DNA of 64,000 bases from Sphaerospermopsis sp. SIO1G1 (GTDB taxonomy: Bacteria; Cyanobacteriota; Cyanobacteriia; Cyanobacteriales; Nostocaceae). Every line of letters begins with the position of its first letter. Position 1 is the first letter of the stretch. The translations under genes and the position numbers were made by a program. Of this stretch, positions 1-9,775 are shown one piece after another. The stretch is taken from NCBI GenBank assembly GCA_010672785.1, contig JAAHFX010000004.1, positions 150,383 through 214,382 of the forward strand, given 5' to 3'. Below the pieces are notes generated by a model that ran no database searches, was not told where the DNA came from, and saw only the letters and a list, made by a program, of their open reading frames with translations.

Positions 1-558
1 TAGAATAATATGCTTATATGCTTGCTTCTGCCTTAATCCTGCCAATACTTGTTCTACTTGTAAGTATCCTAGTTTAAGAGCAATGTTAATCTCATCCAGC
101 AATACCAATTGAAAATCTGGATTGCGGATAAATTCTAGGGATTTATTCCAAGCTGCATTAGCTTTATCCAGATCCCGATCACGGTCTTGAGTTTCCCAGG
201 TAAAACCTTCACCCATTGCATGAAATTCTAATTGATCTGACCAATGACTCAAAACCCCCTTTTCTGAAGGTTCCCAAGCACCTTTAATAAATTGGACAAT
301 TGCTACTTTATGTCCGTGTCCAAGTGATCTCATCACCATACCTAAAGCCGCAGTGGTTTTACCCTTGCCATTCCCCGTATTAACTATAATCAAACCTTTA
401 TCTGGTTTAGCGTCGGCTATCCTTTGATCTTGTATTTCTTTGCGACGCTGCATTTTTTTGCGATATTGTTCATCATTCAGAGATGATGAAATAACTTCAT
501 CTATTAACCGGGAAATTTCCGGATCAGAATTTAACTCATTTGGTTTATCGTTAATCAT
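1..558 (-). CDS. cobO: Cob(I)yrinic acid a,c-diamide adenosyltransferase, 3' end outside window
   Basis: This enzyme transfers the adenosyl group of ATP to reduced corrinoid in cobalamin synthesis and acts in the cytoplasm. The reading frame is open from an ATG at 558 to the left edge (186 codons), so the C-terminus is missing. A P-loop GNGKGKTT lies at about residues 62-69, followed by the family stretch AALGMVMRSLGHG and, later, an LLDEIN motif typical of the BtuR/CobO family. A charged, lysine- and arginine-rich N-terminal extension of about 50 residues precedes the ATP site, as in CobO rather than the PduO type. A second cobalamin gene, cobM, lies at 17.3 kb but is not linked in an operon. 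Confidence 0.9.
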   Translation of the reverse strand, partial: MINDKPNELNSDPEISRLIDEVISSSLNDEQYRKKMQRRKEIQDQRIADAKPDKGLIIVNTGNGKGKTTAALGMVMRSLGHGHKVAIVQFIKGAWEPSEKGVLSHWSDQLEFHAMGEGFTWETQDRDRDLDKANAAWNKSLEFIRNPDFQLVLLDEINIALKLGYLQVEQVLAGLRQKQAYKHIIL

Positions 559-732
559 CAAGAGATTTTATTGAGCAACAAGTTTTTAGCAAGTTATAAA
601 TTCAAAAAAGTCTAATTTTAGAGTTGATTTAATTACTTACTTACTTATTTATCTTACTATACATAAATTTGAAAATATGTTAGGAATAGCCTTTTAAGGT
701 ATTGCGTAATGAGAAATTCGTGTTTTGGGGTT

Positions 733-790
733 GGCAGCAAAAAGTTATCTGTGGAGGCTAGGGAGTAGGGAGTAGGGAGTAGGAAACAGG
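733..790. repeat. End of a dispersed repeat (GGTTTGCAGCAAAAAGT type) with GGGAGTA heptamers
   Basis: A block beginning with the GGCAGCAAAAAGTTATCTG signature runs into three tandem GGGAGTA heptamers. The same arrangement recurs near 8.9, 21.2 and 33.5 kb. No coding potential is visible here. Confidence 0.7.
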
Positions 791-843
791 GATTTTTATT
801 GATTACTAAAATATCCCATTAATTTTGCTCAGGTACTTACATC

Positions 844-960
844 AGATTTCGTTGCTATAAGGTACAAATCATAATCATAAAATTCTTGTGGGGTGGGCAT
901 CTTGAGTGGGGTGGGCATCTTGCCTGCCAATAAAGTACCTCATGATACCAGAAAATGCTG
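844..960. repeat. GGTAC-bounded palindromic repeat with two 18-bp internal units
   Basis: The element carries AAGGTAC near its left end and AAGTACCTCATG near its right end. Between them are two tandem copies of an 18-bp unit close to TGTGGGGTGGGCATCTTG. Related copies lie at 2240, 9676, 13352, 31131 and 40731 with one to three units. With the block at 733-790 it fills most of the gap between the adenosyltransferase and the acetyltransferase. Confidence 0.8.
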
Positions 961-1095
961 TATTAGTAAAATAATACACTGTGAAATGTCTATTACCATA
1001 GTCATATACTTTCCGGGTGATAGGTATTATTCATGAGCATAAGCAAAAGACAAGAGGAAAAAAATGTTTTCAATTCTGAATTCAGGAATCATTCA

Positions 1096-1662
1096 TTATC
1101 TAGTCAACTCCATCAAAACCATATCTACTAAATCTCCCTTGGGCATTTGCCATGATTTATACAAAATTTCTGTAACTACAAATCCTACTTTTTTACACAT
1201 ATTAATCGAAGTTTTATTAGATAACAAAATTGATGAGCCGATTTTTTTAAGTTGTAATTCATCAAAAGCATATCTAACAATACGTCTTAAAACTAGTCTT
1301 CCATATCCTTTCTTACGATATCTTGGATCAAGAATTACTACACCGACTTCAGCCGCTAATAAATCCATATTGAAGCCTTTTAATACTACATATCCAATTG
1401 GAAAATCCTCGGTTTCCAAATAAACTCCTAATATCAGAGGCTGACTTTTTCGACAATATGGTAAAGCGTAAGATGAAATTGCTGCTATAAACTTTTCTAC
1501 TTCATTAATTTCAAAGACAGTATTCCAACCTAATAAATCTATGAGACTTAAATCCTGAGCAAGTTTGATTAAATGCTGAATATGGTTATGTTCTATAGAA
1601 GCTAAAAAAAGCTTTGTACCAGTTGCTTTATATTCTTCTTCTAAAATAATTTCTGCTTTCAT
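1096..1662 (-). CDS. GNAT-family N-acetyltransferase
   Basis: This is a predicted acetyl-CoA-dependent acetyltransferase of 188 residues; the substrate cannot be told from sequence. The acetyl-CoA binding motif RKKGYG is at about residues 116-121 (the R/Q-x-x-G-x-G/A motif A). It is preceded by the beta-strand VGVVILDPRY and followed by the helix GRLVLRRIVRYAF. The C-terminal part has SNKTSINMCKKVGF, the usual motif B region with the asparagine that begins the final helix. The N-terminal ~80 residues are less typical. It stands alone between repeat-rich gaps, so context gives no hint of substrate; protein N-terminal acetylation or small-molecule acetylation are both possible. Confidence 0.8.
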   Translation of the reverse strand: MKAEIILEEEYKATGTKLFLASIEHNHIQHLIKLAQDLSLIDLLGWNTVFEINEVEKFIAAISSYALPYCRKSQPLILGVYLETEDFPIGYVVLKGFNMDLLAAEVGVVILDPRYRKKGYGRLVLRRIVRYAFDELQLKKIGSSILLSNKTSINMCKKVGFVVTEILYKSWQMPKGDLVDMVLMELTR

Positions 1663-2058
1663 ATTGTTTAGTTCCTAAAAGTACAGCCAAATATAGATTT
1701 ATATTGGAAATCTAATTTTCTAATAGGGACATATTAACATGAAATCAATTTCCAGAAATGAATATTTATCAGCGTCATTAAAGTTACAGTAAGCAACTAT
1801 TATTCAGTACATAGTATGCTCAAAGAATATTGAAGTTTGCAATTAAGCAAGCATATACTAAGTTGACATAGACCCTTCAATCAATTCCTAGTTTTGTTAG
1901 AAATGAGCAGAATTTTATCCTTTAATTCATACACTATTTTCAGAGAATGAAACTTTTCTTTTGTGGAGTTGGCATTTTGTCTACCACCTCTTAACACCGA
2001 AAACTCCTGTATGTGGTAACATAAACAAATTATTTATAGAATTGATAGCGATCGCTGA
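1663..2058. other. Non-coding gap, no feature recognised
   Basis: This is AT-rich sequence with stops in all frames. It ends in a HIP1 octamer immediately before the ammonium-transporter remnant. I see no RNA gene or clear promoter pair. Confidence 0.5.
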
Positions 2059-2202
2059 CATTGGTACTTAGTTAATTCTCAAATTATTGGTGCTAACATT
2101 AGACTACGAGTAAAACAGAGAACCAAAAACCAGGGTCTAGACATCAGCGAACACGGAGAAGAAGGTTATAATTCCGAGTTTGGCGATCATATTAACATTT
2201 AG
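2059..2202 (+). pseudogene. Remnant of an ammonium transporter C-terminus
   Basis: The frame opens after a TGA at 2056-2058 and ends at TAG 2200-2202. It encodes about 47 residues ending in GLDISEHGEEGY followed by NSEFG. LDISEHGEE is characteristic of the cytoplasmic tail of cyanobacterial Amt transporters, and the preceding IIGANIRLRV resembles the end of their last membrane helix. No start codon, ribosome site or membrane helices remain upstream, so only the 3' tail of an amt gene survives. The assignment rests on motif memory. Confidence 0.6.
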
Positions 2203-2239
2203 AATGACAGGTAACACTCAGAAGTCAAAATTAATACAG

Positions 2240-2340
2240 CAGTTTCGAGACCAATAAGGTACAAAGCAAAATTATGAAAACCTTGTGGAATGGGCATCTT
2301 GCCTGCCAGAAATGTACTGCATTCAAATCAATTATGCTGT
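2240..2340. repeat. GGTAC-type palindromic repeat, single internal unit
   Basis: This copy has AATAAGGTACAAA on the left, one degenerate GTGGAATGGGCATCTTG unit and GCCTGCCAGAAATGTAC on the right. It belongs to the same family as 844-960 but is more diverged. It ends just upstream of the SGNH hydrolase gene and may overlap its promoter region. Confidence 0.7.
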
Positions 2341-2366
2341 AACTTCAGACTTCAGACTCCTGTCTC

Positions 2367-3254
2367 ATGTCTCTTAGAAATCCTAAAATCTTAGCTGTGT
2401 CCACTTCTGCAAAACCATTTCCTATTTGGGGATTCTTCTTACTGGTAACAAACGGCATCTTGATGTTAGCCATAGTTTTGCTTGTCTTCCGGCAACAGGC
2501 CCTAACTAATGCCCTGACAGATAGTAGTCCTCTACAACCAGTCAACTTTAAGTCTCAACGCAAACCCTTTATTCCAGAATTAGGGCCTCGTCATCAACTG
2601 AATTATCAACAATGGCAAGATATCCTGAAACAAGAAGCTCAAGCTGTAGCTGCAAATCCACAGAAAAACCTCACCATCTTAGCCGGAGATTCCCTCACAC
2701 TGTGGTTTCCACCTGATTTACTACCAGAAGAAAGAAACTGGCTTAATCAAGGTATATCTGGAGAAACTACCAAAGGGCTATTAAAAAGATTAGACTTTTT
2801 TGACAAAACAAATCCAAAAGTAATATTAGTTATGATTGGTATCAACGACTTAATTCGTGGTATCAAAGATCAAGAAATTTTAGATAACCAACGTCAAATA
2901 ATTAGTTATTTACGCAGAAAGCATCCAAAAACCAAAATTTTTCTCCAATCCATCTTACCCCACGGAGCAGAAACAGCCACTTGGGAAGGCAAAGATAAAC
3001 TCCTCAATCTACCTAACAGTCGTATTCGCAAATTAAACAAAGAACTAGAGAAAATAGCCAATCAACAAGGGGCAGAATATCTCGATTTATATTCTTTATT
3101 TAGCAGTAAAAAAGGTCATATGCGCCCAGAATTTAGCACAGACGGTTTACACCTGAATTCCCAAGGTTATATAGTCTGGCGTACTGCTTTACAAATTTAT
3201 ACCAATCTGGAAAACGTCAGTAAAAACCCTAATCCAACAACCAACAGAATTTAA
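2367..3254 (+). CDS. SGNH/GDSL-family hydrolase with N-terminal membrane anchor
   Basis: This is a predicted esterase or lipase-like hydrolase of 295 residues. An N-terminal hydrophobic helix at about residues 22-41 would anchor it, with the catalytic domain probably outside the membrane. Block I is GDSL with Ser109. Block II has NQGISGETTKGLL, supplying the oxyanion glycine. Block III is GIND (about 158-161), and block V has D259-x-x-H262 in TDGLHLNSQGY. All catalytic blocks are intact, so the enzyme should be active. Its start lies just after a dispersed repeat, and ispH follows 131 bp downstream on the same strand. The substrate is unknown. Confidence 0.88.
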   Translation: MSLRNPKILAVSTSAKPFPIWGFFLLVTNGILMLAIVLLVFRQQALTNALTDSSPLQPVNFKSQRKPFIPELGPRHQLNYQQWQDILKQEAQAVAANPQKNLTILAGDSLTLWFPPDLLPEERNWLNQGISGETTKGLLKRLDFFDKTNPKVILVMIGINDLIRGIKDQEILDNQRQIISYLRRKHPKTKIFLQSILPHGAETATWEGKDKLLNLPNSRIRKLNKELEKIANQQGAEYLDLYSLFSSKKGHMRPEFSTDGLHLNSQGYIVWRTALQIYTNLENVSKNPNPTTNRI

Positions 3255-3385
3255 GATCAGTTATCAAGAGTCAGTTATATTTTTATCAATTATCCACCAG
3301 CCATGCTGAGATTTTGAGATTTTCTACCTTAATATACTCTTAGCAAGAGAAAATAAGAGAAAGTGAATTTAGCAGTCGAAATCTA

Positions 3386-4585
3386 ATGGATACCAAAGCT
3401 TTTAAACGTAGCCTACAACATTCAGAAAATTACAACCGTAAAGGATTTGGACATAAAGCTGAGGTAGCTACCCAGTTAGAATCTGAATATCAGAGTCACT
3501 TAATTCAGCAAATACGGGATCATAATTACAAGTTTACAAAAGGTAACGTTACCATCCGACTAGCGCAAGCATTTGGATTTTGCTGGGGTGTGGAACGTGC
3601 AGTAGCTATGGCCTACGAAACCCGTAAACACTTTCCCACAGAACGAGTGTGGATTACAAATGAAATAATTCACAACCCCTCAGTGAATCAACGAATGCAG
3701 GAAATGGATGTTAAATTTATTCCTGTAGAAAATAACATCAAAGATTTTTCTGTTGTTGATCAAGGTGATGTAGTTATTCTTCCTGCCTTTGGTGCCAGCG
3801 TTCAAGAAATGCAAATCTTGCACGACAGAGGGTGTAAAATAGTTGATACAACTTGTCCTTGGGTTTCCAAAGTTTGGAACACTGTAGAAAAGCACAAAAA
3901 AGGTGAATACACCTCCATCATTCATGGTAAATACAAACATGAAGAAACCGTAGCTACCAGTTCATTTGCTGGAAAATATCTCATCGTTTTGAATTTACAA
4001 GAAGCCGAATATGTGAGCAACTACATTCTGCATGGTGGCAACCGTGAGGAATTTTTAACCAAGTTTGCTAAAGCTTGTTCTTCTGGTTTTGATCCAGATC
4101 AGGACTTGGACAAAGTTGGTATTGCTAACCAAACAACTATGCTCAAAGGAGATACCGAAAAAATTGGTAAACTCTTTGAGAAGACAATGATGCAGAAATA
4201 TGGCCCAGCAGAATTAAATCAGCATTTTCAAAGTTTTAACACCATCTGTGATGCTACCCAAGAACGCCAAGATGCTATGTTAGAATTAGTGGAAGAAAAA
4301 GTAAATTTAATGATAGTAATTGGTGGCTTTAATTCTTCCAATACTACTCAATTACAACAAATCGCTTTTGATAAAAATATTCCTTCTTACCATATTGATA
4401 GCGTGGAAAGAATTTTATCTCGTAACGCTATTCAACACCGTCAATTAAATGGAGAATTAGTAATTTCAGAAGACTGGCTACCTTTAGGTGAAATAGTTGT
4501 GGGTGTCACTTCTGGAGCTTCTACACCTGATAAAGTCGTTGAAGATATTCTGGAGAAAATTTTTACTTTGAAATCCGCTGGATAA
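3386..4585 (+). CDS. ispH: 4-hydroxy-3-methylbut-2-enyl diphosphate reductase (IspH/LytB)
   Basis: IspH carries out the last step of the MEP pathway. It reductively converts HMBPP to IPP and DMAPP with a [4Fe-4S] cluster and supplies precursors for carotenoids, chlorophyll tails and quinones. The protein has 399 residues, the long cyanobacterial/plant form with an N-terminal extension of about 50 residues. The three cluster cysteines are C66 ([10 protein letters not shown]), C157 (DTTCPWVSK) and C288 ([11 protein letters not shown]). The substrate-binding SGASTPD motif near the C-terminus and the GGFNSSNT loop are present. It is intact and probably monocistronic. Confidence 0.97.
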   Translation: MDTKAFKRSLQHSENYNRKGFGHKAEVATQLESEYQSHLIQQIRDHNYKFTKGNVTIRLAQAFGFCWGVERAVAMAYETRKHFPTERVWITNEIIHNPSVNQRMQEMDVKFIPVENNIKDFSVVDQGDVVILPAFGASVQEMQILHDRGCKIVDTTCPWVSKVWNTVEKHKKGEYTSIIHGKYKHEETVATSSFAGKYLIVLNLQEAEYVSNYILHGGNREEFLTKFAKACSSGFDPDQDLDKVGIANQTTMLKGDTEKIGKLFEKTMMQKYGPAELNQHFQSFNTICDATQERQDAMLELVEEKVNLMIVIGGFNSSNTTQLQQIAFDKNIPSYHIDSVERILSRNAIQHRQLNGELVISEDWLPLGEIVVGVTSGASTPDKVVEDILEKIFTLKSAG

Positions 4586-4707
4586 TCTATAAGCACTGGG
4601 AAACAGAAGACAGTGTTTTGTATAAGGCAAAAATACCCTGCATGGGCAAGATTAAGGAGATGTAAAACACTCTTATAGTTTGCTGAAAAACTGTTACTTT
4701 GATTTGT

Positions 4708-4732
4708 TGTGGTGCATTTTAAATACACCACA
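4708..4732. promoter_or_regulatory. 25-bp inverted repeat upstream of 4870 gene
   Basis: TGTGGTG and CACCACA arms continue inward as near-perfect pairing around a TTTTAAA centre. A third partial copy, ACACCACAG, follows about 20 bp later. The element lies 137 bp before the next ATG, consistent with an operator or a transcript hairpin. Function is inferred only. Confidence 0.4.
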
Positions 4733-4869
4733 GCTTACTTACTCCATACACCACAGTTTGATAAAATGTAAAAATTCACACCTCTATTTTAGAGACAACT
4801 CTGGCAAGGAAGGGTATAACAACAACAATATCCAACCCTTGAACATTGCTCCATTGACTGAAAATTGAG

Positions 4870-7218
4870 ATGGCCAACCAATACCGTAAGCTGAAACAAA
4901 GAATCCCCAGAACTCGCCAGAATCGTGCTGCTGCGAGAAAAAGATTATCAGAAAAATCTCCACAAAGCTCTATTTGGCGTAGTAAGTTATCATCAGCTTT
5001 GGCATTGATGGTTTTACTAAGTATTGGCAGTATAATTATAAGCTGTGGTTGGATTAGTATTCTTTTTATCATAGACCCACAACGGGTGGCTTGGCTAAAT
5101 AATTTTTTACCATCTGAAGCAAAGATTAATATTAGTGAGACAGACATACCTAAAACTCTGACAGAAATTAAAAAGAGTTTAAAGCAACAAAAACTTACCA
5201 CTGGGGAGATTTTAGCTTTAGAATCTCATAGTTCTCAAAATAATCAGTTACCTAATATATTTTTATTGCCTGTTTTTAAAGAACGAAATAAATGTCGCTC
5301 TGACTGTCAAGAATTAGTAGAATTGCGAGTATATAAGAAATCCAAAGAAATAGAATTTAATCTTCAAAAAGAACCACATTATTATCAGGGTCAAAAAATA
5401 GAAATTAATGGGCTAAGTCAGTTTTTTGTAGAAGCTCCTGTGGGTAGTAATGTTTCTATCGCTGGGAATGAGAACAAAGAAGTTTATTTACCTTTAACAG
5501 AAATCAAGACTTTTGATAAGCCTAAATCGCTGCCTGGATTATGGTTCGATTTGCAAGGTAAACATAAACAAGGTAATCAATCTATTATCTATGGGCAAAT
5601 TGTCCATTATAATCCTCAACTCCGTAGTTTGGAGAATATGTTATTTTGGAAAAATCCCAATAACAAAGTACCTCAATGGCAACAAGTAACTGGTAGTAAA
5701 ACAGAAGAGTTAGTTATTGATCAGACTGTTGGTTTAGAACCAAGATTGCAACTTTATCAAATTCAAGCAGGTGATTTAGTTAAAAATTCTGTGTTTCTAC
5801 AGCCCATAGAGCTTAAACCGAGAATGAATATTTATGGTTATCAACAATCATTATTTTTAGCGAGAAACGGACTTTGGACACCTGCGAATGCTTGGTTAAT
5901 ATCCATACAGAAAGAAATCAAAAAACCTCTATCAGAATATGTACAAGCTCAGATAGATTTAATTAAATTACATTCTCAAATCACTAAAACTCAAGCAGAT
6001 AAAAATTGGGCTAGCCCTAGTCAAACAGTCTTAACAGCTTTAATGGATGGTAGATGGGAAAAAGGTTTGGATGTTTTAATTTCATCTCCTGACAGTGGCA
6101 GAGAAATTTACAATCTGTTACAGGCTGATCGAGGCCGCTTGTGGAATCGTACCACCGTAGCTTTAAGACTTAACCCTCAAAGGCGGGCTGTTTTAGCTTG
6201 GGCTTACTTGATGTTAACAGTACAAAGGGGAGAAAGTCGTGCCAACACTTGGTTAGAATCACAACCTCAGATCAACCGAGCCACTTTTACTTATTTGCAA
6301 GACTTATTGGTAAAACTCAATCATGAAGTTAAAAATACTCATCCTAGCCAAATTATTGGTAGAGTCAAAAAAATTACTACTGTTAAATATGCTAACTGGT
6401 TGCCTGTAGATGGAAAAGCAGATATTGTCGTCTCAGATGACCAGGTTTTATATCAGATAGATGTCAGTGCTTTTCATAATGGTAAAACTTGGTTAATTTA
6501 CCCCTTTACTGATTTACAACTGCCCAAAATTCAAACCAGTTTGTTTTGGATTAAAACTTTGGGGTTGGGTAATGATGTGAATATCCAAATAGCTGTCTGG
6601 CTACCTGATGGTGAACAACAGGTGAAGACGGCTACTATTAAAGCCGTGCAAATGCAGAATGGGAAATTAAAACTTTTGGTGACTGGTGATCCCATAGGAG
6701 AAAATAAAGAGGGTTATGTTCCACATCCACCTCTAGCTTTTACTAATACTGCATTAGAGTGGGTGCAACCATCACCAATGAGCATGGAAGCTCTAGCAAT
6801 TGCTAACCCTGAAGTTGTCGAAGATGTCATTCCCAAAATTTGGAGAGCTTTACAACAGTCTGGAGATATTACTGGTAGTTCATTTACCTGGACAGAAATT
6901 GAGGAAAAAATGAAAAACTGGCCTGTGCAGATGATTGATATAACTAGAGATGGTAATCCTGATTTAGTTTTAACAATTTCTGATTCAGCGATCGCCTCTT
7001 TCAAAAATTCTCCACAACTAGAAAAAATAAATACACCCAGAACCATAATTTTTGCGGAAACTGGGGAAATTATTTATAATGATTTTAACCGGGATAACCA
7101 ACAAGCACTAACAGCGATCGCTAAACTCAATAACGATCAATCCATTGCCTTATTGGTTGGAAGTAAGGATAAATACAGTGTTAGGCGCTGGTCAGAAATT
7201 AATCAGCGCCTGGAATAA
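4870..7218 (+). CDS. Large membrane-anchored protein of unknown function
   Basis: I do not recognise this 782-residue protein. A basic N-terminus (about 40 residues rich in K and R) precedes a single transmembrane helix at about residues 42-68, so the bulk is probably periplasmic. The middle holds alternating hydrophilic segments without a clear catalytic motif. Near the C-terminus, DITRDGNPDLVLTIS resembles an FG-GAP/VCBS-like calcium-binding strand, suggesting a beta-propeller-like or surface domain. The sequence ends 15 bp from a convergent small gene. It is probably a conserved cyanobacterial envelope protein, but this is inference from composition and context. Confidence 0.75.
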   Translation: MANQYRKLKQRIPRTRQNRAAARKRLSEKSPQSSIWRSKLSSALALMVLLSIGSIIISCGWISILFIIDPQRVAWLNNFLPSEAKINISETDIPKTLTEIKKSLKQQKLTTGEILALESHSSQNNQLPNIFLLPVFKERNKCRSDCQELVELRVYKKSKEIEFNLQKEPHYYQGQKIEINGLSQFFVEAPVGSNVSIAGNENKEVYLPLTEIKTFDKPKSLPGLWFDLQGKHKQGNQSIIYGQIVHYNPQLRSLENMLFWKNPNNKVPQWQQVTGSKTEELVIDQTVGLEPRLQLYQIQAGDLVKNSVFLQPIELKPRMNIYGYQQSLFLARNGLWTPANAWLISIQKEIKKPLSEYVQAQIDLIKLHSQITKTQADKNWASPSQTVLTALMDGRWEKGLDVLISSPDSGREIYNLLQADRGRLWNRTTVALRLNPQRRAVLAWAYLMLTVQRGESRANTWLESQPQINRATFTYLQDLLVKLNHEVKNTHPSQIIGRVKKITTVKYANWLPVDGKADIVVSDDQVLYQIDVSAFHNGKTWLIYPFTDLQLPKIQTSLFWIKTLGLGNDVNIQIAVWLPDGEQQVKTATIKAVQMQNGKLKLLVTGDPIGENKEGYVPHPPLAFTNTALEWVQPSPMSMEALAIANPEVVEDVIPKIWRALQQSGDITGSSFTWTEIEEKMKNWPVQMIDITRDGNPDLVLTISDSAIASFKNSPQLEKINTPRTIIFAETGEIIYNDFNRDNQQALTAIAKLNNDQSIALLVGSKDKYSVRRWSEINQRLE

Positions 7219-7232
7219 CCAAACTTTATGGT

Positions 7233-7436
7233 TTATTCTTCATAATTAGATGATGCTGGTTTCTGGCTTTTGAGATTCTGTAACTGTTCCAAAAGGGAAT
7301 CTACCTCCGCTTGCAAACCGATAAATTTCTCTTGCTGTGCGTCTTGATAATAAGCCTTAGTCAGCTTTTTCACTAGTTCACTATGGGATTCACAACTGGC
7401 AACACTGGATGACAAACTGGACATAGTTATACTCAT
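7233..7436 (-). CDS. Small coiled-coil protein, unknown function
   Basis: This protein of 67 residues has a serine-rich N-terminus followed by a heptad-like helical stretch (about residues 22-60) with leucines at coiled-coil spacing. It converges with the large gene ending at 7218; the 14-bp gap contains AACCA...TGGTT pairing that could end both transcripts. An internal ATG (MSSLSSS) is an alternative start. The length and its clean place between genes support a real gene, but I cannot assign a role. Confidence 0.55.
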   Translation of the reverse strand: MSITMSSLSSSVASCESHSELVKKLTKAYYQDAQQEKFIGLQAEVDSLLEQLQNLKSQKPASSNYEE

Positions 7437-7675
7437 TTGCTAATTTAGCTCACACCATTGGAGATAATATAATATTTCCATGTTAAGCTTCCTTAAAACA
7501 TTGTGTAAATTATTATCATATACTCTAATGATTTGAGCGTTCTGCTATAAGAGACTACGATATAAAGAACTGTGTTCCTGAGATACGTAGACCTTTAGCA
7601 TGATAAAGTAATGGACACTATAGAAAATCTCCAATTTTTCCATATTCCATATCTAGTTAAGAACTTAAAAATCCT

Positions 7676-8767
7676 GTGACTTTGAGCTTGTCTGTTGCTA
7701 AATCCCTCTGCCAACCCTGGCCCGGACTGATAGAAGCCTATCGTGAATACTTACCTGTGAGCGAAAGCACCCCAGTGGTGACATTGCTAGAAGGTAACAC
7801 ACCCTTAATACCTGTGCCGACAATAGCTGAACGTATTGGTAAGCAGGTAAAAGTATTTGTCAAATATGACGGTCTAAACCCCACTGGTAGTTTCAAAGAT
7901 CGGGGTATGACTATGGCTATTACCAAAGCGAAGGAAGCAGGTGCTAAAGCGGTAATTTGTGCCAGCACAGGTAACACCTCAGCCGCAGCCGCAGCCTATG
8001 CCCGTCGCGGTGGAATGCAGCCTTTTGTGTTAATTCCTGATGGTTATGTAGCATTGGGTAAATTAGCACAAGCTTTGCTGTATGGAGCAGAAGTGTTAGC
8101 AATTAAGGGTAATTTTGACCGAGCTTTGGAAATTGTGCGAGAAATGGCCGATCATTACCCCATCACTTTAGTCAACTCTGTCAATCCCTATCGTTTAGAA
8201 GGTCAAAAAACCGGGGCTTTTGAAGTAGTAGATGTCCTAGGTAATGCTCCTGACTGGTTGTGTATTCCCGTGGGTAATGCAGGTAATATCACAGCCTACT
8301 GGATGGGTTTTTGTCAATACCATCAAGCAGGCAAATGCGATCGCTTACCAAAAATGATGGGTTTTCAGGCTGCTGGTTCTGCACCTCTGGTAAATGGCCA
8401 ACCAGTCAAGAATCCTGAAACCATTGCCACAGCGATTAGAATTGGTAATCCTGCTAGTTGGGATAAAGCGATCGCCGCCCAAACTGCAAGTATGGGTAGT
8501 TTTAATTCTGTCACCGATGAAGAAATTCTGGACGCTTACCGCTTGTTAGCTTCTTCGGAAGGTATTTTCTGTGAACCTGCTAGTGCATCTTCTGTAGCTG
8601 GGTTATTGAAAGTCAAAGATCAAGTACCGACAGGTGCAACCATAGTCTGTGTTTTAACAGGTAATGGTTTGAAAGATCCAGATACAGCTATAAAACATAG
8701 TCATGCTCAGTTTAAACAAGGTATTCCCGCAGAACTTAAAGCTGTAGCTGAAGTTATGGGATTTTAA
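7676..8767 (+). CDS. thrC: Threonine synthase
   Basis: This PLP enzyme converts O-phosphohomoserine to threonine. It has 363 residues, the short bacterial type II form. The lysine that binds PLP is K74 in [11 protein letters not shown]. The phosphate-binding [13 protein letters not shown] loop follows at about 96-108, and the C-terminal [13 protein letters not shown] matches the family. Translation starts at a GTG at 7676; no upstream ATG fits better. The gene stands alone, with repeat-rich DNA after it. Confidence 0.95.
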   Translation: MTLSLSVAKSLCQPWPGLIEAYREYLPVSESTPVVTLLEGNTPLIPVPTIAERIGKQVKVFVKYDGLNPTGSFKDRGMTMAITKAKEAGAKAVICASTGNTSAAAAAYARRGGMQPFVLIPDGYVALGKLAQALLYGAEVLAIKGNFDRALEIVREMADHYPITLVNSVNPYRLEGQKTGAFEVVDVLGNAPDWLCIPVGNAGNITAYWMGFCQYHQAGKCDRLPKMMGFQAAGSAPLVNGQPVKNPETIATAIRIGNPASWDKAIAAQTASMGSFNSVTDEEILDAYRLLASSEGIFCEPASASSVAGLLKVKDQVPTGATIVCVLTGNGLKDPDTAIKHSHAQFKQGIPAELKAVAEVMGF

Positions 8768-8794
8768 ATTTATTCAGCAAACTCTATTTCGGGG

Positions 8795-9135
8795 ATGGTG
8801 ATTGGTGACTGGTGACTGGTGATTGGTTAACAGTAAACAGTGAACAGTAAACAGTAAACAGTAAACAGTAAACAGTGACAACTGATAACTGATAACTGAT
8901 AATTAGGGTTTACAGCAAAAAGTGATCGTTGGAGGCTAGGGAGTAGGAAGTAGGGAGTAGTTTTAGAGAGTTGGTAAATTTCAATTTTCACCATAAGTGC
9001 AAAGTTTTCAACTTTGAGAGACTGAAAATATGTTTTTAATTCTCTCCCCGTTCCCTGTTCCGTGTTCCCTGTTACGTGTTACGTGTTCCCTGTTCCGTGT
9101 TCCCTAGTCTCCACAGATAACTTTTTCAGCATCCC
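8795..9135. repeat. Cluster of heptamer repeats inside a dispersed element with inverted ends
   Basis: From left to right: GGTGATT/GGTGACT units, TAAACAG units, AACTGAT units, then an element starting GGGTTTACAGCAAAAAGTG. The element runs through GGGAGTA-type and TGTTCCC-type heptamers and ends in CCACAGATAACTTTTTCAGC. The two ends are inverted copies of each other (consensus GCAGCAAAAAGTTATCTGTG). The 373-bp gap between thrC and the next gene is almost wholly repeat DNA. Confidence 0.8.
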
Positions 9136-9140
9136 TTTAT

Positions 9141-9590
9141 TTATTGATTCCTTGCTTTCAACTTAGTTAAACTGTCAATAGCATCACCTAAAGCTGTAGT
9201 TAAATTATTTCGTGTTTGTTCATGATTTTCCTGTTCTTGTTTTAAGGCTTGTATTAAGCGATCGCGTTCTTGAGTAACAGCTACCAGATGAGCTTGTAAT
9301 TCTTCCGAAGATGATGTGGGAGGAAATTCTGGAGGAGATAATACAGCATCCGAGTCATTGATATTTTCAAAATTGATACCTTGTAATTGCTGCATTTCAG
9401 CTTTCAAAGATGCGATCGCCTGTTGGTGAGTCTTTGCATCTATACGTCTTTGTTCTGATTCAGTATTGTACAATTGTCGCCACTTTTGGGAACTTTCCCA
9501 AGCCTGATCACGTTGTTTTTGCAGTTCCACCATTTGTTGTTTCAAGGCTTGAATTTCTGCTAACCATTTTTGTGTTAAGTCTTGACTCAT
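9141..9590 (-). CDS. Coiled-coil protein, unknown function
   Basis: About 149 residues from the ATG at 9590 (MSQDLTQKW). A longer reading from 9632 is possible but adds an unlikely basic leader. The sequence is almost all helix-forming, with long Gln/Glu/Lys-rich heptads at about 1-70 and 95-145 and a short linker rich in Ser/Pro between them. No catalytic motif is visible. Such proteins are common in cyanobacteria as structural or scaffolding partners. No neighbour suggests a function. Confidence 0.6.
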   Translation of the reverse strand: MSQDLTQKWLAEIQALKQQMVELQKQRDQAWESSQKWRQLYNTESEQRRIDAKTHQQAIASLKAEMQQLQGINFENINDSDAVLSPPEFPPTSSSEELQAHLVAVTQERDRLIQALKQEQENHEQTRNNLTTALGDAIDSLTKLKARNQ

Positions 9591-9675
9591 AAAGATTTTT
9601 TCTAGTAGCTTTTTAACTGAAAACAGAATCAATTCTCTGATTTGGCTGACAGGACGCTAGGTAAAAAATATACAA

Positions 9676-9775
9676 CATATTTTATTCATAAGAGATACAA
9701 ATTATATAATAAAAATATTGTGGGGTAAGCATATTGCCCGTCAATAGTGTATCTTATAACACTAAATAGTGCTGT
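9676..9775. repeat. Diverged GGTAC-type palindromic repeat
   Basis: The order of blocks matches the family at 844-960 (ATAAGAGATACAAAT, TTGTGGGGTAAGCATATTG, CCCGTCAATA, then ACACTAAATAGTGCTG), but many bases differ. It holds a single internal unit, so it is an older copy. Confidence 0.55.

Noticed and set aside
559..1095. Cobalamin riboswitch upstream of the corrinoid adenosyltransferase
   Set aside because: The region is filled by dispersed repeats; the conserved B12-box sequence was not found.
1064..1423. 119-codon plus-strand frame opposite the GNAT gene
   Set aside because: Shadow of the acetyltransferase; the minus strand shows clear GNAT motifs.
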